Source: Sphingobacteriaceae bacterium (GTDB taxonomy: Bacteria; Bacteroidota; Bacteroidia; B-17B0; Aurantibacillaceae). Taken from it: a DNA stretch of 64,000 nt. The notes under the pieces were generated by a model. That model did not search any database. It had not been told where the DNA came from and saw nothing but the letters and a program-made list of their open reading frames with translations. A program made the translations under genes and the position numbers. The number at the start of each line of letters is the position of its first letter. Position 1 is the stretch's first letter. The DNA is taken from assembly GCA_002319075.1 (NCBI GenBank), contig NVQB01000001.1, positions 4,588,001 to 4,652,000 on the forward strand, written 5' to 3'. Of this stretch, positions 1 through 9,372 are shown piece after piece.

Positions 1-1754
1 TAACTCACGGAATTATCTTTGCAGTTTATTTTATCTATCCCTTTTGAATTTATAGCATAAACCGTGTTGTCTGAAGCAACCAATTGCTGAGGTTGTTCAT
101 CTCTTAAACCATTTGACATTTTAATGCTTAACAAAGATTTGCCATCGTATTTTATTACGCCGTCGGCATTAGAAGTTGCCCAAATGTTGTTGTACTGGTC
201 TTTGCATAGAGAAAAAACCGTATTGGAATTAAGTTTAAATTTTTTAGTCAGATCAATAAATTTTTCCTGTTCAAGTCTTTGCAGCCCACCTCCATCCGTT
301 GCTAAATAAAGATTTCCTTTGTCATCGGTAATGGAGGCGTATACATAATTACTTCCCAAGCCTTCTGCTTCTGTAAATGTTTTTTCGATGGAGAACTTCT
401 TTTTCATACCATCCATTTCTACTCTTGCTTTCACGAGTCCTCCGCCAAGTGTGGAAATATAAACGGTATTCTTATCGGCGAAATAAATGTTGCTAATGTT
501 GTCATTAGCCAGTTTGTCTTCTTTAGAATTAATAATGACGGTGTTTTTTGTCTCAGAACTTAAAATAATAATTCCATTTCCATAAGTGCCGAACCAGATA
601 TTTCCATCCGGAGCCTTGGTAGCACAGGAAATCGTATATTTATTAAGATCCTGAATTTTATTCACGATGGTTTTACCTTCCGCATCGTTCATTATCTTCG
701 AGATTCCTTTTGTAGTACCAACCCAAACGGCGTTATCGTTATCAATCGCCAGGGCAAGTATTTTATCATCACTGAGTCCTTTGGTGGTATTAATAAAATT
801 AAAACGGCGCTCTGTAAAATGGCTGATTCCTTTTTTTGATGCTAACCAAATTTGTTTTTCACGATCAATAAAAACCTGATTAATGCCGGAACTTTGAATG
901 TAATCTTCGTAGTTATATACAAAGATAGAACCCTTGTCAATTTGAATCAATCCGTTTTTTTCAGTACCAACAACCATCTTAGTCGTAGTCTGACTGAAAG
1001 CATTCATTACCGGACCCAGGGCCCAGCTCGTGAAGAAGGGATTACGTTCTATCTTCTTTTTCGCAAAGTTATAATAACAGATCCCTGAATCCTGCATAGA
1101 GATGAGTAAACGGCCATTATCAAAAGTAACGTCTCTTACAATGTTATCAGGTAATCCGAGTTTGTTTGAGATAATTGTAAAACGTGGATTTGTGATTACA
1201 TTGTCAATTTCTGTAATCCCTGCGTCTGTGCCACACCAGATTTTATTTATAAGATCACTGCTTAATTTGTAAATAACATTATCACTAAGACCTTTTTCGC
1301 TGGTAAAATGAGTAAGTTGAGAACCAGACCAATAGAAAACACCGTTGCCATAGGTTCCAATGCAAACACCACTCTTTAACTCGCAGAAAGAAGTGATTTT
1401 TTCTTCATTAGGTTTTGTAAAGAGAAGAGAATCAATTTTATTTTTTTTGATATAATATACTTTACCCGATTTTGTTCCGATCCAAATGGTTTCTTTAGAG
1501 TCGATAAAAAGAGCACTGATTTCTTTTTTTAAAATTGCGTTTTCTTTAGCAACTTCTGTGCAGGAGCGACCATTGAACTTATAAATCCCGTCGCTAGTGC
1601 CAAGCCATAAATAGCCCGAAAAATCCTGCATTATTACGTTTACAGAAATGTCTTTTTTTCCTGTTAACGAAAAATAATTTTTAACCTGGAGTTGAGAGAA
1701 TAGGAGTGAGGAATAAGCAAATAGAACAAGTGTTATTTTAAGTTGCTTCAACAC
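1..1754 (-). CDS. Two-component-regulator-propeller sensor protein, 3' end outside window
   Basis: The frame is open from about 1754 down to base 1, so the C-terminus is missing. The start is either GTG at 1754 or TTG at 1751, followed by MKQLKITLVLFAYSSLLFSQ-like signal residues; it begins about 10 bases after the stop of the YceI-like gene, so the two are probably cotranscribed. The protein is a string of short propeller repeats of the form 'GLSDN.I' followed by 'IW.GT..G': for example DFSGYLWLGTSDGIYKFNG, KGLSDNVIYKL, IWCGTDAGI, VWVGTTKGI, IWFGTYGNGI. These are the ligand_beta/Reg_prop repeats (Pfam Reg_prop family) that form the periplasmic propeller of Bacteroidota sensor regulators. Whether it ends in a histidine kinase, a LuxR-type helix-turn-helix or neither cannot be seen here. 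Confidence 0.85.
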   Translation of the reverse strand, partial: MLKQLKITLVLFAYSSLLFSQLQVKNYFSLTGKKDISVNVIMQDFSGYLWLGTSDGIYKFNGRSCTEVAKENAILKKEISALFIDSKETIWIGTKSGKVYYIKKNKIDSLLFTKPNEEKITSFCELKSGVCIGTYGNGVFYWSGSQLTHFTSEKGLSDNVIYKLSSDLINKIWCGTDAGITEIDNVITNPRFTIISNKLGLPDNIVRDVTFDNGRLLISMQDSGICYYNFAKKKIERNPFFTSWALGPVMNAFSQTTTKMVVGTEKNGLIQIDKGSIFVYNYEDYIQSSGINQVFIDREKQIWLASKKGISHFTERRFNFINTTKGLSDDKILALAIDNDNAVWVGTTKGISKIMNDAEGKTIVNKIQDLNKYTISCATKAPDGNIWFGTYGNGIIILSSETKNTVIINSKEDKLANDNISNIYFADKNTVYISTLGGGLVKARVEMDGMKKKFSIEKTFTEAEGLGSNYVYASITDDKGNLYLATDGGGLQRLEQEKFIDLTKKFKLNSNTVFSLCKDQYNNIWATSNADGVIKYDGKSLLSIKMSNGLRDEQPQQLVASDNTVYAINSKGIDKINCKDNSVS

Positions 1755-1763
1755 AAATAAGAA

Positions 1764-2306
1764 CTAGGCTTTAGGTTTTAAAGTGGCTTTTACTTCCACC
1801 ATAATTACCGAAGCTATTTTTTGGTTTACGACTTTCGGAATTTTAATATTATGATCTTCAAGTGGAACTTCAAAAGAAGTTTCAACAAACATGTCCTTAT
1901 CTTTTATAGTAACTTTTACTTTTATGATTTTTTCCTTGTCGGTACCGTGAATGGTAAAGATACCTTTTGCCCTTACAGATACCATTCCGTTTTTTGAAAA
2001 ATCAATATCTTCAATAATTTTTCCTTTAAATGTAGCTTTCGGATATTTTACAGTTTCCATATAGTTTTCACGGAAATGCTCTTTTTGCAGGCCACTGTTA
2101 AATCCTTCGAATGAATCAATGTCGATGGAAAAGGCAACGTTTTTAGTTGCGCAGTCTACAACTCCGGTGGTTTTATTAGTATGGGCTTTAATAAGTTCCA
2201 GCGGAGCTTCTGAGGTAAACTTTGTTTCTCCATCTTTACACATAACCACTTGTGAGTGAAGCAGATTGCCAGCAAACAATAAAAGAATCAAGAGAAGTTG
2301 CTTCAT
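1764..2306 (-). CDS. YceI-like exported protein (lipocalin-like fold)
   Basis: 180 residues. It starts with a signal peptide (MKQLLLILLLFAGNLLHSQ) that points to export to the periplasm. The body resembles the YceI family: alternating beta strands with the pattern 'ATKNVAFSIDIDSFEGFNS', 'MetVKYPKATFKGKI' and a central 'GMVSVRAKGIFTIHGTDKEK', corresponding to the family's 'G.L.l.G.t' strand. YceI-like proteins form a barrel that binds isoprenoid-type or other amphipathic ligands; the ligand here is unknown. The gene lies 77 bases after the cystathionine synthase gene and just before the propeller sensor on the same strand, so it may be part of that transcript. Confidence 0.75.
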   Translation of the reverse strand: MKQLLLILLLFAGNLLHSQVVMCKDGETKFTSEAPLELIKAHTNKTTGVVDCATKNVAFSIDIDSFEGFNSGLQKEHFRENYMETVKYPKATFKGKIIEDIDFSKNGMVSVRAKGIFTIHGTDKEKIIKVKVTIKDKDMFVETSFEVPLEDHNIKIPKVVNQKIASVIMVEVKATLKPKA

Positions 2307-2383
2307 GGGCTAAAGTTTAGATAAAAGTAAAAGTAAGCAATTTGTTTAAACTATTGCAGTAAAAAAAGCACAGCACAGATTTC

Positions 2384-3541
2384 TTATCCCAGTGCTTGTT
2401 TTAGGTCTTCAATTAGATCTTCAATGTCCTCAACACCAACGCTTAAACGCAATAAATTATCGGTAACACCGGCTTTTTCACGTTCTTCTTTTGGAATAGA
2501 GGCATGTGTCATGGTAGCTGGATGATTGATGAGAGATTCAACGCCACCCAGGCTTTCTGCCAGAGAAAAAACTTTGAAAGAAGAGGCGATTTTAAAAGTA
2601 TTTTCGATGCTTTTGTCTTTCAAAACGATAGAAATCATCCCTCCAAAGTCACGCATTTGTTTCTTAGCAATCTCATGATTGGGATGATCTGTAAAACCAG
2701 GCCAGTATATTTTTTCAATTTTAGAATTGGTCTTAAGGTATTCGGCAACCTTACGTCCGTTAAAACAGTGACGTTCCATGCGTAAATGCAAAGTCTTGAT
2801 GCCACGCATTACTAAAAACGAATCCATAGGGCCAGGATTGGCTCCACAACTGTTTAAAATAAAATAAAGTTGTTCGTGAAGTTTGTCATCATTGGTGATT
2901 AGAGCTCCCATTACAACGTCGCTATGACCTCCTATGTATTTGGTAACAGAATGCATTACGATATCGGCACCTAATGCTAAAGGATTTTGAAGATAGGGAG
3001 AGGCAAAAGTATTATCTACCACTAAAGTAATATTATTAGCTTTTGCAATGGTTGAACATGCCACAATATCAATGATCTGCATGGTAGGATTAGTGGGAGT
3101 TTCTGCCCATATCATCTTTGTATTAGCATTCAGGTATTTTTTAATATTGTCTGCATTGGTAAGATCTATAAAATGAAACTTAATGCCGTAATTTTGAAAG
3201 ATCTTGGTAAACATCCGGTAAGATCCGCCATACAGATCGTCCCCGGTAATAACCTCGTCTCCCGGACGAAGTAGTTTCATTACAGCATCTGTTGCACCCA
3301 TGCCACTGCTGAAACAAACGCAATGTTTGCCATTTTCAAGAGCTGCAATATTTTTTTGAAGTGCTTCTCTTGTTGGATTTTTTCCACGTGCGTAACCGTA
3401 GCCTTTATTTGTTCCCGGAGATTCCTGAACGTAGGTGCTGGTTTGGTAAATCGGGGTCATAATGGCACCGGTACTTGGATCTGGATCTGCACCCGCGTGA
3501 ATAGCCCTGGTACCGAATTTGTAATTTGAAAAATCAGACAT
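2384..3541 (-). CDS. Cystathionine gamma-synthase/lyase family PLP enzyme
   Basis: 385 residues, the usual length for the Cys/Met-metabolism PLP-dependent family (fold type I). The PLP lysine is Lys201 in SVTKYIGGHSD. The phosphate-binding SSGMGATDAV lies near residues 78-87, the neighbouring-subunit motif YGYARGKNPTRE near 48-59, and the PLP-ring aspartate in VVDNTFASPY near 174-183. The enzyme either condenses an activated homoserine with cysteine or splits cystathionine; sequence alone does not separate the MetB, MetC and CGL activities, so no symbol is given. It begins 25 bases after the upstream membrane glycosyltransferase gene, which suggests shared transcription though the functions look unrelated. 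Confidence 0.9.
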   Translation of the reverse strand: MSDFSNYKFGTRAIHAGADPDPSTGAIMTPIYQTSTYVQESPGTNKGYGYARGKNPTREALQKNIAALENGKHCVCFSSGMGATDAVMKLLRPGDEVITGDDLYGGSYRMFTKIFQNYGIKFHFIDLTNADNIKKYLNANTKMIWAETPTNPTMQIIDIVACSTIAKANNITLVVDNTFASPYLQNPLALGADIVMHSVTKYIGGHSDVVMGALITNDDKLHEQLYFILNSCGANPGPMDSFLVMRGIKTLHLRMERHCFNGRKVAEYLKTNSKIEKIYWPGFTDHPNHEIAKKQMRDFGGMISIVLKDKSIENTFKIASSFKVFSLAESLGGVESLINHPATMTHASIPKEEREKAGVTDNLLRLSVGVEDIEDLIEDLKQALG

Positions 3542-3566
3542 ATGAATTTCGTTTTAAATTCTTTTT

Positions 3567-5282
3567 TTATTTAACTGGTTCTGTAGCATTAGCCGGAGCC
3601 GCTGCTTGTTGAGGTGTGGTTGTATTTCTTTCGTAAATGTAAATTACATTTTGTCCCTTTGGCTGAAAACCATTCAGTTGTTCTTTCCACGCGTAAGTGG
3701 TTTGCTGACCATCTACCATATCGGCAACACCAATAATTTTATAGTTTTCTGCAACGTATTTATTTACCCAATCAAAAATGTATTTATCGGTATTTGGTTG
3801 AACAAATAAAGAAATGCCATGGTTATAAAACACAAGGTATCTTGGCTTTGCTTTCTCAACGTCCTGGGCATATTCTCTTTGCCACTGTGGATGTTGTTTG
3901 AAGTCAGCTACAATAGCCGCAAAATAAGCGTGGCGTGACAGGTAATTTTTATTCGTGTAAATATAGAATTCCGGTTCTGAACCAATGATAGCCGTTTGAT
4001 CCTCGGGTTTTGAATTCGCATTGATATAATTCGCTATCTCCAACGTTTCAGGGAAGGGATTGCTGCCATAAACGGTTCTTAAAATACGCTCGTAATTCGG
4101 GTGAAAATAATATGACTTTAATGCGCTTACATGTTTAATGGTAAGAATAAAAAAGATGGCCAGGTATGCATATTTTATAACAGGCTGTTTTAAATTCATA
4201 GAGTCGCGAAGGAAGTTTATAATTCCGAAATAAGCCAGGGCAGATAATATGGAAAGTCCCGGAATAAGCTGAATCCAATAGTGTCCGTAAAAATAAAAGC
4301 CGGGAACAATTGTCATGAACGAAAAGAAAGCAAGGGTTACGTAAATCAATTTATTTCTCCAGCTTATAGATTTTAAAAGGCAAACGAAAACGCCAAGAAT
4401 GGCGTACATCCAGAAAAATTTGTAATTCTCAACAATGGCGTCGCGTGTGTATCCGAAATATTTTACACCGTCTTCGTACTTTATTTTTCCAACGTAATTT
4501 TTAGGCACTTCATAAGCCCAGAACATCATTTCATTGAAAGAACCTTTTAGCAGAATCAGCGCGAAGAAAAATAAAATCACCAGGAAACCACCGGCTCCGT
4601 AAATACCAATGTTGATCAGCAACTGTTTAACGCTCCTGTTTTTATCAAATACATAATTTAAGATCAGAGTGCCACCACCCCAAAGTACGAGAAACACGCC
4701 ATTGGTCTTGATCATAAAAGCCATTCCAAAAGAGATGCCCATTAAAAAAAGATGAAGCCATTTTCTTTTGTCATTGTATAAAGCAAAAAATAACATCCCC
4801 AAGCTTATAAAAAAAGCAACACCATGTTCCGACTGAATAGTAAAACCGCTGAGGTTTGGAGTCAGTGATACGAAAGCGTAAGTAGTTGCGGCAATTATTG
4901 CCGCAAACGGATTAAAAAGTTTGCGTGCGGCAAAATAGATAAGGATAACGGAGGCCATGTTTAAAAGCATAAAGCCCATGTGAAGTCCTTTTACCGTGAA
5001 CCCAAACAAACCAACCATTAGGCCGTAGAAATAAAATATCCCTGGAAATTTTTGTTCGTAAAAGTCAACGTAAGGCGTTTTGCCTTCAAGTAGAAGTTTC
5101 CCATAATAGCTATATGCCCCTTCATCTCTCTCAAAGCCAATACCCGAGAATTTTGAACGAATGCTGGCGATCACTATAAGGATAATCACTAAAATACCAA
5201 GTGAGATTTTCTCTTCGGGAGATAAATTCAAAAATGATTTTTTTGTCTCACTAGTTTTTTCTTTTTGAACAGTTGTTTTCAT
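3567..5282 (-). CDS. Membrane glycosyltransferase, GT39/ArnT-like
   Basis: 571 residues with about ten or more hydrophobic segments between residues 30 and 400 and a C-terminal soluble part. The first loop carries the acidic pair typical of GT-C enzymes (GFERDEGAYSYYGKLLLEG), followed by TPYVDFYEQKFPGIFYF. In this family (PMT_2, glycosyltransferase 39) a polyprenyl-phosphate sugar is the donor and the active site faces the periplasm. It starts 7 bases after the stop of a GtrB/DPM-like gene, which would make exactly such a polyprenyl-phosphate sugar, so the pair probably act in sequence. The C-terminus is rich in Pro, Ala and Thr. The acceptor is unknown. Confidence 0.8.
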   Translation of the reverse strand: MKTTVQKEKTSETKKSFLNLSPEEKISLGILVIILIVIASIRSKFSGIGFERDEGAYSYYGKLLLEGKTPYVDFYEQKFPGIFYFYGLMVGLFGFTVKGLHMGFMLLNMASVILIYFAARKLFNPFAAIIAATTYAFVSLTPNLSGFTIQSEHGVAFFISLGMLFFALYNDKRKWLHLFLMGISFGMAFMIKTNGVFLVLWGGGTLILNYVFDKNRSVKQLLINIGIYGAGGFLVILFFFALILLKGSFNEMMFWAYEVPKNYVGKIKYEDGVKYFGYTRDAIVENYKFFWMYAILGVFVCLLKSISWRNKLIYVTLAFFSFMTIVPGFYFYGHYWIQLIPGLSILSALAYFGIINFLRDSMNLKQPVIKYAYLAIFFILTIKHVSALKSYYFHPNYERILRTVYGSNPFPETLEIANYINANSKPEDQTAIIGSEPEFYIYTNKNYLSRHAYFAAIVADFKQHPQWQREYAQDVEKAKPRYLVFYNHGISLFVQPNTDKYIFDWVNKYVAENYKIIGVADMVDGQQTTYAWKEQLNGFQPKGQNVIYIYERNTTTPQQAAAPANATEPVK

Positions 5283-5289
5283 ATAATTA

Positions 5290-6246
5290 TTAAGCTTTCA
5301 CAGCGCCTGGAATATTTGAATTTTGAATAAGATACAATGGACGATTAATAACGTTCTTGTTGATACGGCTAATATATAAACCGATAATTCCTATGGAAAT
5401 TAACTGTATTCCTCCTAAAAACAAACTGCTTATGATCAGGGAGGTCCATCCGGTAAGTGTTCTGTGGGCTATGAAGTGACCGTGCAAGGCAACCAGAATC
5501 ACAATGAAGGATAAAGATGATACAAATACTCCGATTTGCGTTACAAAGGTTAAAGGCTTGTCTGAAAATGCAGTAATACCGTCAAGAGCGAAGCGGATCA
5601 TTTTACTAAGCGGATAGCCGGTAGTTCCGAATTTACGCTCGTCCCGGCTATATTCTACTGAGGCCTGGTTAAAGCCCAGCCAGGCAATTTGTCCACGCAA
5701 AAATTTATTTTGTTCAGGCATCAATTTTAGATAGTCCACAATTTTGCGGTCTATCAAACGAAAATCGCCTGTATCAATTGGAATTTTGATATTGGTAATA
5801 TTAACCAAAAGACGGTAAAACAATTTCGCTGTAAATTTTTTGAAAAATGTTTCTCCTTTTCTTTGCGAACGGGTAGCGTAAACTACTTCATTGCCCTCTT
5901 TGTGTTTTTTATACAGCTCCGGAATAAGTTCTGGCGGATCCTGCAGGTCTGCATCAATAATAACTACTGCGTCGCCTACGCAAGCATCTAAACCTGCGGT
6001 TACAGAGATCTGGTGTCCGAAGTTTCTACTAAAATTTATAAAGAAAACTTTTGGATCGGTTTTCGAAAGGTCTATCAGCTTTAACAATGAGCGGTCTTTA
6101 CTCCCGTCGTTTATAAAAATAAATTCGTAGTTACTTGTAATACCGGAGACACTTTTAGTTAAGCGGTCGTAAAGTTCGGGAATTGATTCCTCTTCATTAT
6201 AAATTGGAATAATTACAGATAGATCTGTTCTTCTTTCTATATTCAT
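5290..6246 (-). CDS. GtrB/DPM-like polyprenyl-phosphate glycosyltransferase (GT2)
   Basis: 318 residues. The N-terminal GT2 domain has LSVIIPIYNEEESIPELYDRL, FINDGSKDRS and the metal/nucleotide motif DADLQDPPELIPELY. Two hydrophobic segments near residues 230-300 fit the C-terminal membrane hairpin of GtrB and YkcC-type enzymes, which load a sugar from a nucleotide donor onto undecaprenyl phosphate on the inner face of the membrane. It is first of a tight pair with the GT39-like gene 7 bases downstream. The sugar transferred cannot be told from sequence. Confidence 0.88.
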   Translation of the reverse strand: MNIERRTDLSVIIPIYNEEESIPELYDRLTKSVSGITSNYEFIFINDGSKDRSLLKLIDLSKTDPKVFFINFSRNFGHQISVTAGLDACVGDAVVIIDADLQDPPELIPELYKKHKEGNEVVYATRSQRKGETFFKKFTAKLFYRLLVNITNIKIPIDTGDFRLIDRKIVDYLKLMPEQNKFLRGQIAWLGFNQASVEYSRDERKFGTTGYPLSKMIRFALDGITAFSDKPLTFVTQIGVFVSSLSFIVILVALHGHFIAHRTLTGWTSLIISSLFLGGIQLISIGIIGLYISRINKNVINRPLYLIQNSNIPGAVKA

Positions 6247-6504
6247 TTCAGTGAGTTTAATTAAAAAGCGAAGTTAATTTCATTAGTCTAATATTCTAAA
6301 ATTATTAAGATTAAACAAGATTATTTTAGCTTCCGTTGTGTGTATTTATTTTTTAAAGGTAAAAAGTAAAAATACTTATAATAATTGTATCCGGGTGCAG
6401 ATTTAATAAGAGAAAGCAAAGAATTTCTTTTAAAAAAATAGGGAGGATTCGGGCCTGCTACAACGAGTCAGGATTAAATAAAATTCGTAGTTTTGGAAGA
6501 ATAA
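6247..6504. other. Divergent intergenic region
   Basis: About 280 AT-rich bases separate the minus-strand glycosyltransferase operon from the plus-strand FAD enzyme gene. I see no gene or gene remnant in any frame. It must hold the two divergent promoters; only the plus-strand -7 element at 6505-6512 is clear. Confidence 0.5.
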
Positions 6505-6512
6505 TAAATTTG
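6505..6512 (+). promoter_or_regulatory. Putative -7 promoter element TAAATTTG
   Basis: An exact match to the Bacteroidota -7 consensus TAnnTTTG, ending 17 bases before the ATG at 6530. No TTTG at the usual -33 distance is visible, so this is a partial match. Confidence 0.4.
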
Positions 6513-6529
6513 ACACAAAATAAAATTTT

Positions 6530-7885
6530 ATGACAATTATTTTAGGGGCAGGTCTTGCGGGTCTTAGCAGTTCTTATCATTTGAACCATCAGTGTGAAAT
6601 TTTTGAAAAACACAGTCATTCCGGTGGACATATACATTCTCAGAAAATTAATGAATTTACCTGGGATGAAGGGCCTCATGTATCTTTTACAAAGTACGAT
6701 TACGTAAAACAGCTTTTTGCGGATAGCTGTGAATATTTGGAATATCCTACTTTTCCAACCAATTATTATAAAGGACATTGGGTGGCTCATCCCGCACAAA
6801 CAAATCTTTATGCTTTGCCTGAGCCAATCCGCACCAGATCATTAGAATCTTTTCTTTCCTCAAGACAGGAAAATAATACGAATGCCAAACCCGAAAATTA
6901 TAAGGAATGGTTGTACCAGGCATTCGGCGAGGTGTTTGCAGAAGAATTTCCGTGCATTTATACCCTGAAATACTGGACTACTTCAGCTGAAAACCTTACC
7001 ACAGATTGGGTAGGAGAACGTGTTTTCTTTCCGGCTATTGAAGATGTAAAATCAGGTTATTTAAAGGCTCCGGAGAAATCAAAGCATTATTTAACCACTG
7101 CGCGTTACCCTAAGAAAGGTGGTTATTATTCTTATGCCGACAAATTGAAAGAGGGCGCTAAAATTCATTTCAATAAAGAGCTTGAGTATATCGATCTTGA
7201 TAAACGACAAATTACCTTTAAAGATGGGAGTACTAAAATTTATACAAGGCTTATAAATACTATTGCCCTTCCAGAATTTATATTAAGGTCGAATGCTCCG
7301 AAACCGATTAAAGATGCGGCAGAAGAGCTCTCGTGTTCAGAGCTTCTCCTCATTAATGTTGTGGCAAATCATCCGGCAACCATCCTTAATCAATGGTTGT
7401 ATGTGTACGATAAAGAAAAGTACTCTAGCCGTATTTCCATAACAGAGTTATTCGCAGAGTCAAATGGTTTTCGTGGTAAAACTGGTATTCAGGTGGAGGT
7501 CTATTTTTCTAAATACAGAAAACAAACCGAAAATCTTAATCATATTATAGATTCTGTTTGCAAAGAATTGGTTGAAATGGGACTTATTAAGAGCCTTGAG
7601 AATATCGAAGAAGTCAACACGAAGCAGATTTGTTACGCTAACGTTATTTTTGATCATCAGAGACGAGGTGCCCTGGAAAAAATATACACATATCTTTCTA
7701 ATTTCGGCCTGGCGAGAGAAGAGGATGATTTAGAACCCACAACAGATTGGAATAAAAAATTAGACTCTGAAAATTCTTTAGGAGATTTGGTTATGGCAGG
7801 ACGTTTTGGGCAGTGGAAGTACTACTGGACGGACGATTGCGTGATGCGTGGTTTAAATATTGGACAATCATTGCTTAAAACCTAA
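6530..7885 (+). CDS. FAD-dependent oxidoreductase, protoporphyrinogen oxidase/UDP-galactopyranose mutase-like
   Basis: 451 residues. The protein opens directly with a Rossmann dinucleotide motif (GAGLAGLSS at residues 6-14), then the acidic end of strand two (CEIFEKHSHSGGHIHS), as in the amine-oxidase/UGM superfamily of FAD proteins. A C-terminal MAGRFGQWKYYW segment fits the second FAD-contacting motif (normally GR.G...Y). Proteins like this, often labelled protoporphyrinogen oxidase, recur in Bacteroidota surface-polysaccharide loci, which fits the sugar genes downstream. Exact substrate is unknown. There is no signal peptide, so it is cytoplasmic. It ends 7 bases from the convergent GT2 gene. 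Confidence 0.8.
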   Translation: MTIILGAGLAGLSSSYHLNHQCEIFEKHSHSGGHIHSQKINEFTWDEGPHVSFTKYDYVKQLFADSCEYLEYPTFPTNYYKGHWVAHPAQTNLYALPEPIRTRSLESFLSSRQENNTNAKPENYKEWLYQAFGEVFAEEFPCIYTLKYWTTSAENLTTDWVGERVFFPAIEDVKSGYLKAPEKSKHYLTTARYPKKGGYYSYADKLKEGAKIHFNKELEYIDLDKRQITFKDGSTKIYTRLINTIALPEFILRSNAPKPIKDAAEELSCSELLLINVVANHPATILNQWLYVYDKEKYSSRISITELFAESNGFRGKTGIQVEVYFSKYRKQTENLNHIIDSVCKELVEMGLIKSLENIEEVNTKQICYANVIFDHQRRGALEKIYTYLSNFGLAREEDDLEPTTDWNKKLDSENSLGDLVMAGRFGQWKYYWTDDCVMRGLNIGQSLLKT

Positions 7886-7892
7886 GTGCACA

Positions 7893-8717
7893 TCAGTTTA
7901 AAATAAATTTGTACAAGATCTTTTTAAAAAAAGTTGAAAGTACTACTGCGAATAATCCTACTCTGTAGTTGAATTTTGTTAGTTGATACTCCGGAGCGGA
8001 AAACACTTTTCTAATAAAATTTTGTTGATCTGTTTTCTGCCTGTTAATTATTTTTGTGCTCTCTGATTCATTTGATACTCTGAAAATACATACGTTATCT
8101 GGTATGACAAATAAGTCGCCATGTAATAGCATTCTGAACCAAAGATCTAAATCCATAGTGTAATAAATACTGGCGTCAAACACGCCGGTTACTTCAAGAA
8201 GTTCTTTTCTGAACAATACTACACCAGGTTCTCCAATTATATTTCCTCCAGAACGGATATTTTTATTCACTGCATCTGTTTTGCTTACCCTGATTCTTTT
8301 TTTGGAAAAGCCCCGGCTAAAAATAATTTTCCCTTTAGCGTTTACAATATTTTTTCTTCCACTAACAAGACTTATTTCCTTTTTTTTATCCTGGTCTAAA
8401 ATTTCGCACTGTAATTTCAGACAGTCAGGATAAATTGCATCATCAGCCGGCAGCAATTTGATGTACTCACCTGTCGCAAGAGTCAGAATTTTATTCCAAT
8501 TTCCCAACATACCCAAATTTGATTCATTCTGAAAAAGTTTTATTCTTGGGTCCGTATAATTCTTTACAACAGCAACAGAATTATCTGTGGATTTATTGTC
8601 TAAAATGATAATTTCGAAATCCTGAAAAGTTTGGTTGAGAACGGAATTAATTGCTTCGCTGATATATTTTGCTCCATTATATACAGGAATACAAATACTT
8701 ACCTTAACCTGGGCCAT
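7893..8717 (-). CDS. Glycosyltransferase family 2
   Basis: 274 residues from the ATG at 8717; a TTG two codons upstream would also read in frame but ATG is the better start. Typical GT2 A-fold: VSICIPVYNGAKYISEAINS, IILDNKSTDNS, and LLPADDAIYPDCL, where the DD pair is the metal-binding DxD equivalent. A later DLDLWFRMLLHG matches the 'D.d...R' acceptor motif of this family. No membrane segment precedes residue 250, so it is probably a cytoplasmic enzyme that extends a lipid-linked glycan. It sits antisense among plus-strand sugar genes, and its upstream region holds a -7 element and a perfect palindrome. Confidence 0.85.
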   Translation of the reverse strand: MAQVKVSICIPVYNGAKYISEAINSVLNQTFQDFEIIILDNKSTDNSVAVVKNYTDPRIKLFQNESNLGMLGNWNKILTLATGEYIKLLPADDAIYPDCLKLQCEILDQDKKKEISLVSGRKNIVNAKGKIIFSRGFSKKRIRVSKTDAVNKNIRSGGNIIGEPGVVLFRKELLEVTGVFDASIYYTMDLDLWFRMLLHGDLFVIPDNVCIFRVSNESESTKIINRQKTDQQNFIRKVFSAPEYQLTKFNYRVGLFAVVLSTFFKKILYKFILN

Positions 8718-8738
8718 GTTCAATTATAAATGTAACTT

Positions 8739-8752
8739 ATTTGGCGCCAAAT
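8739..8752. promoter_or_regulatory. Perfect 14-base palindrome overlapping a -7 element
   Basis: ATTTGGCGCCAAAT is a perfect palindrome. Its right half runs into CAAATATA at 8748-8755, which on the minus strand reads TATATTTG, an exact Bacteroidota -7 element about 30 bases upstream of the GT2 start at 8717. Placed over a promoter between divergent genes, it looks like an operator, but no regulator is identified. Confidence 0.4.
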
Positions 8753-8810
8753 ATAAAATATTTTAGCTACATTCGACATCAATTTATTATCCAATATTAC
8801 TTTCTATAGC

Positions 8811-9356
8811 ATGTTTAATGTAGTACAAACAAAAATTTCCGGGTGTTTCGAAATCCAACTTAAAAAGATTGAAGACTTAAGAGGATCGTTCACAAAAACA
8901 TTTCACGCACATATATTTAGGGAGTTAAATCTGGACATGAAGTTTACGGAAGAATTTTTTATTTATTCTCATAAAAATGTATTTCGCGGTATGCATTTTC
9001 AAAATCCTCCAACTGCAACTTATAAACTTGTTTATTGCGTTCACGGTGAAGTAACAGATTACATTGTAGATTTAAGAGTTGGCTCACCAACTTACGGTCA
9101 ATATGTTTCATTCGAACTAAATGCAAAGTCTCCCAAATCTATTTTCCTTGATAAAGGCCTGGCACATGGCTATATGGTTAAATCGGATTTTGCAATCATG
9201 CAATATAAGTCATCTGAAGTTTTTGACCCCGCGACGGATGGAGCTATTGATTACAGGTCTTTTGATTTTGCAAAAGATATTGTAAATCCCATATTATCAG
9301 AGAAAGATATCAAAGCAGTATCTTTTGAAGATTTTAAAAATGATTTTAAATTTTAA
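8811..9356 (+). CDS. dTDP-4-dehydrorhamnose 3,5-epimerase-like protein (RmlC family)
   Basis: 181 residues, the normal length of RmlC-type cupins. The family motif RGMHFQNPP gives the catalytic base His62; KLVYCVHGEVTDYIVDLR and FLDKGLAHGYMV are the core cupin strands. RmlC enzymes epimerise C3 and C5 of a nucleotide 4-keto-6-deoxy sugar. RfbF and RfbG lie downstream and no RmlA or RmlB is seen, so the substrate is more likely CDP-4-keto-6-deoxyglucose than the dTDP form; that is inference from context. The reductase-like gene follows after 16 bases, so the two are probably one transcript. Confidence 0.85.
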   Translation: MFNVVQTKISGCFEIQLKKIEDLRGSFTKTFHAHIFRELNLDMKFTEEFFIYSHKNVFRGMHFQNPPTATYKLVYCVHGEVTDYIVDLRVGSPTYGQYVSFELNAKSPKSIFLDKGLAHGYMVKSDFAIMQYKSSEVFDPATDGAIDYRSFDFAKDIVNPILSEKDIKAVSFEDFKNDFKF

Positions 9357-9372
9357 TAAACGTATTTGATTT

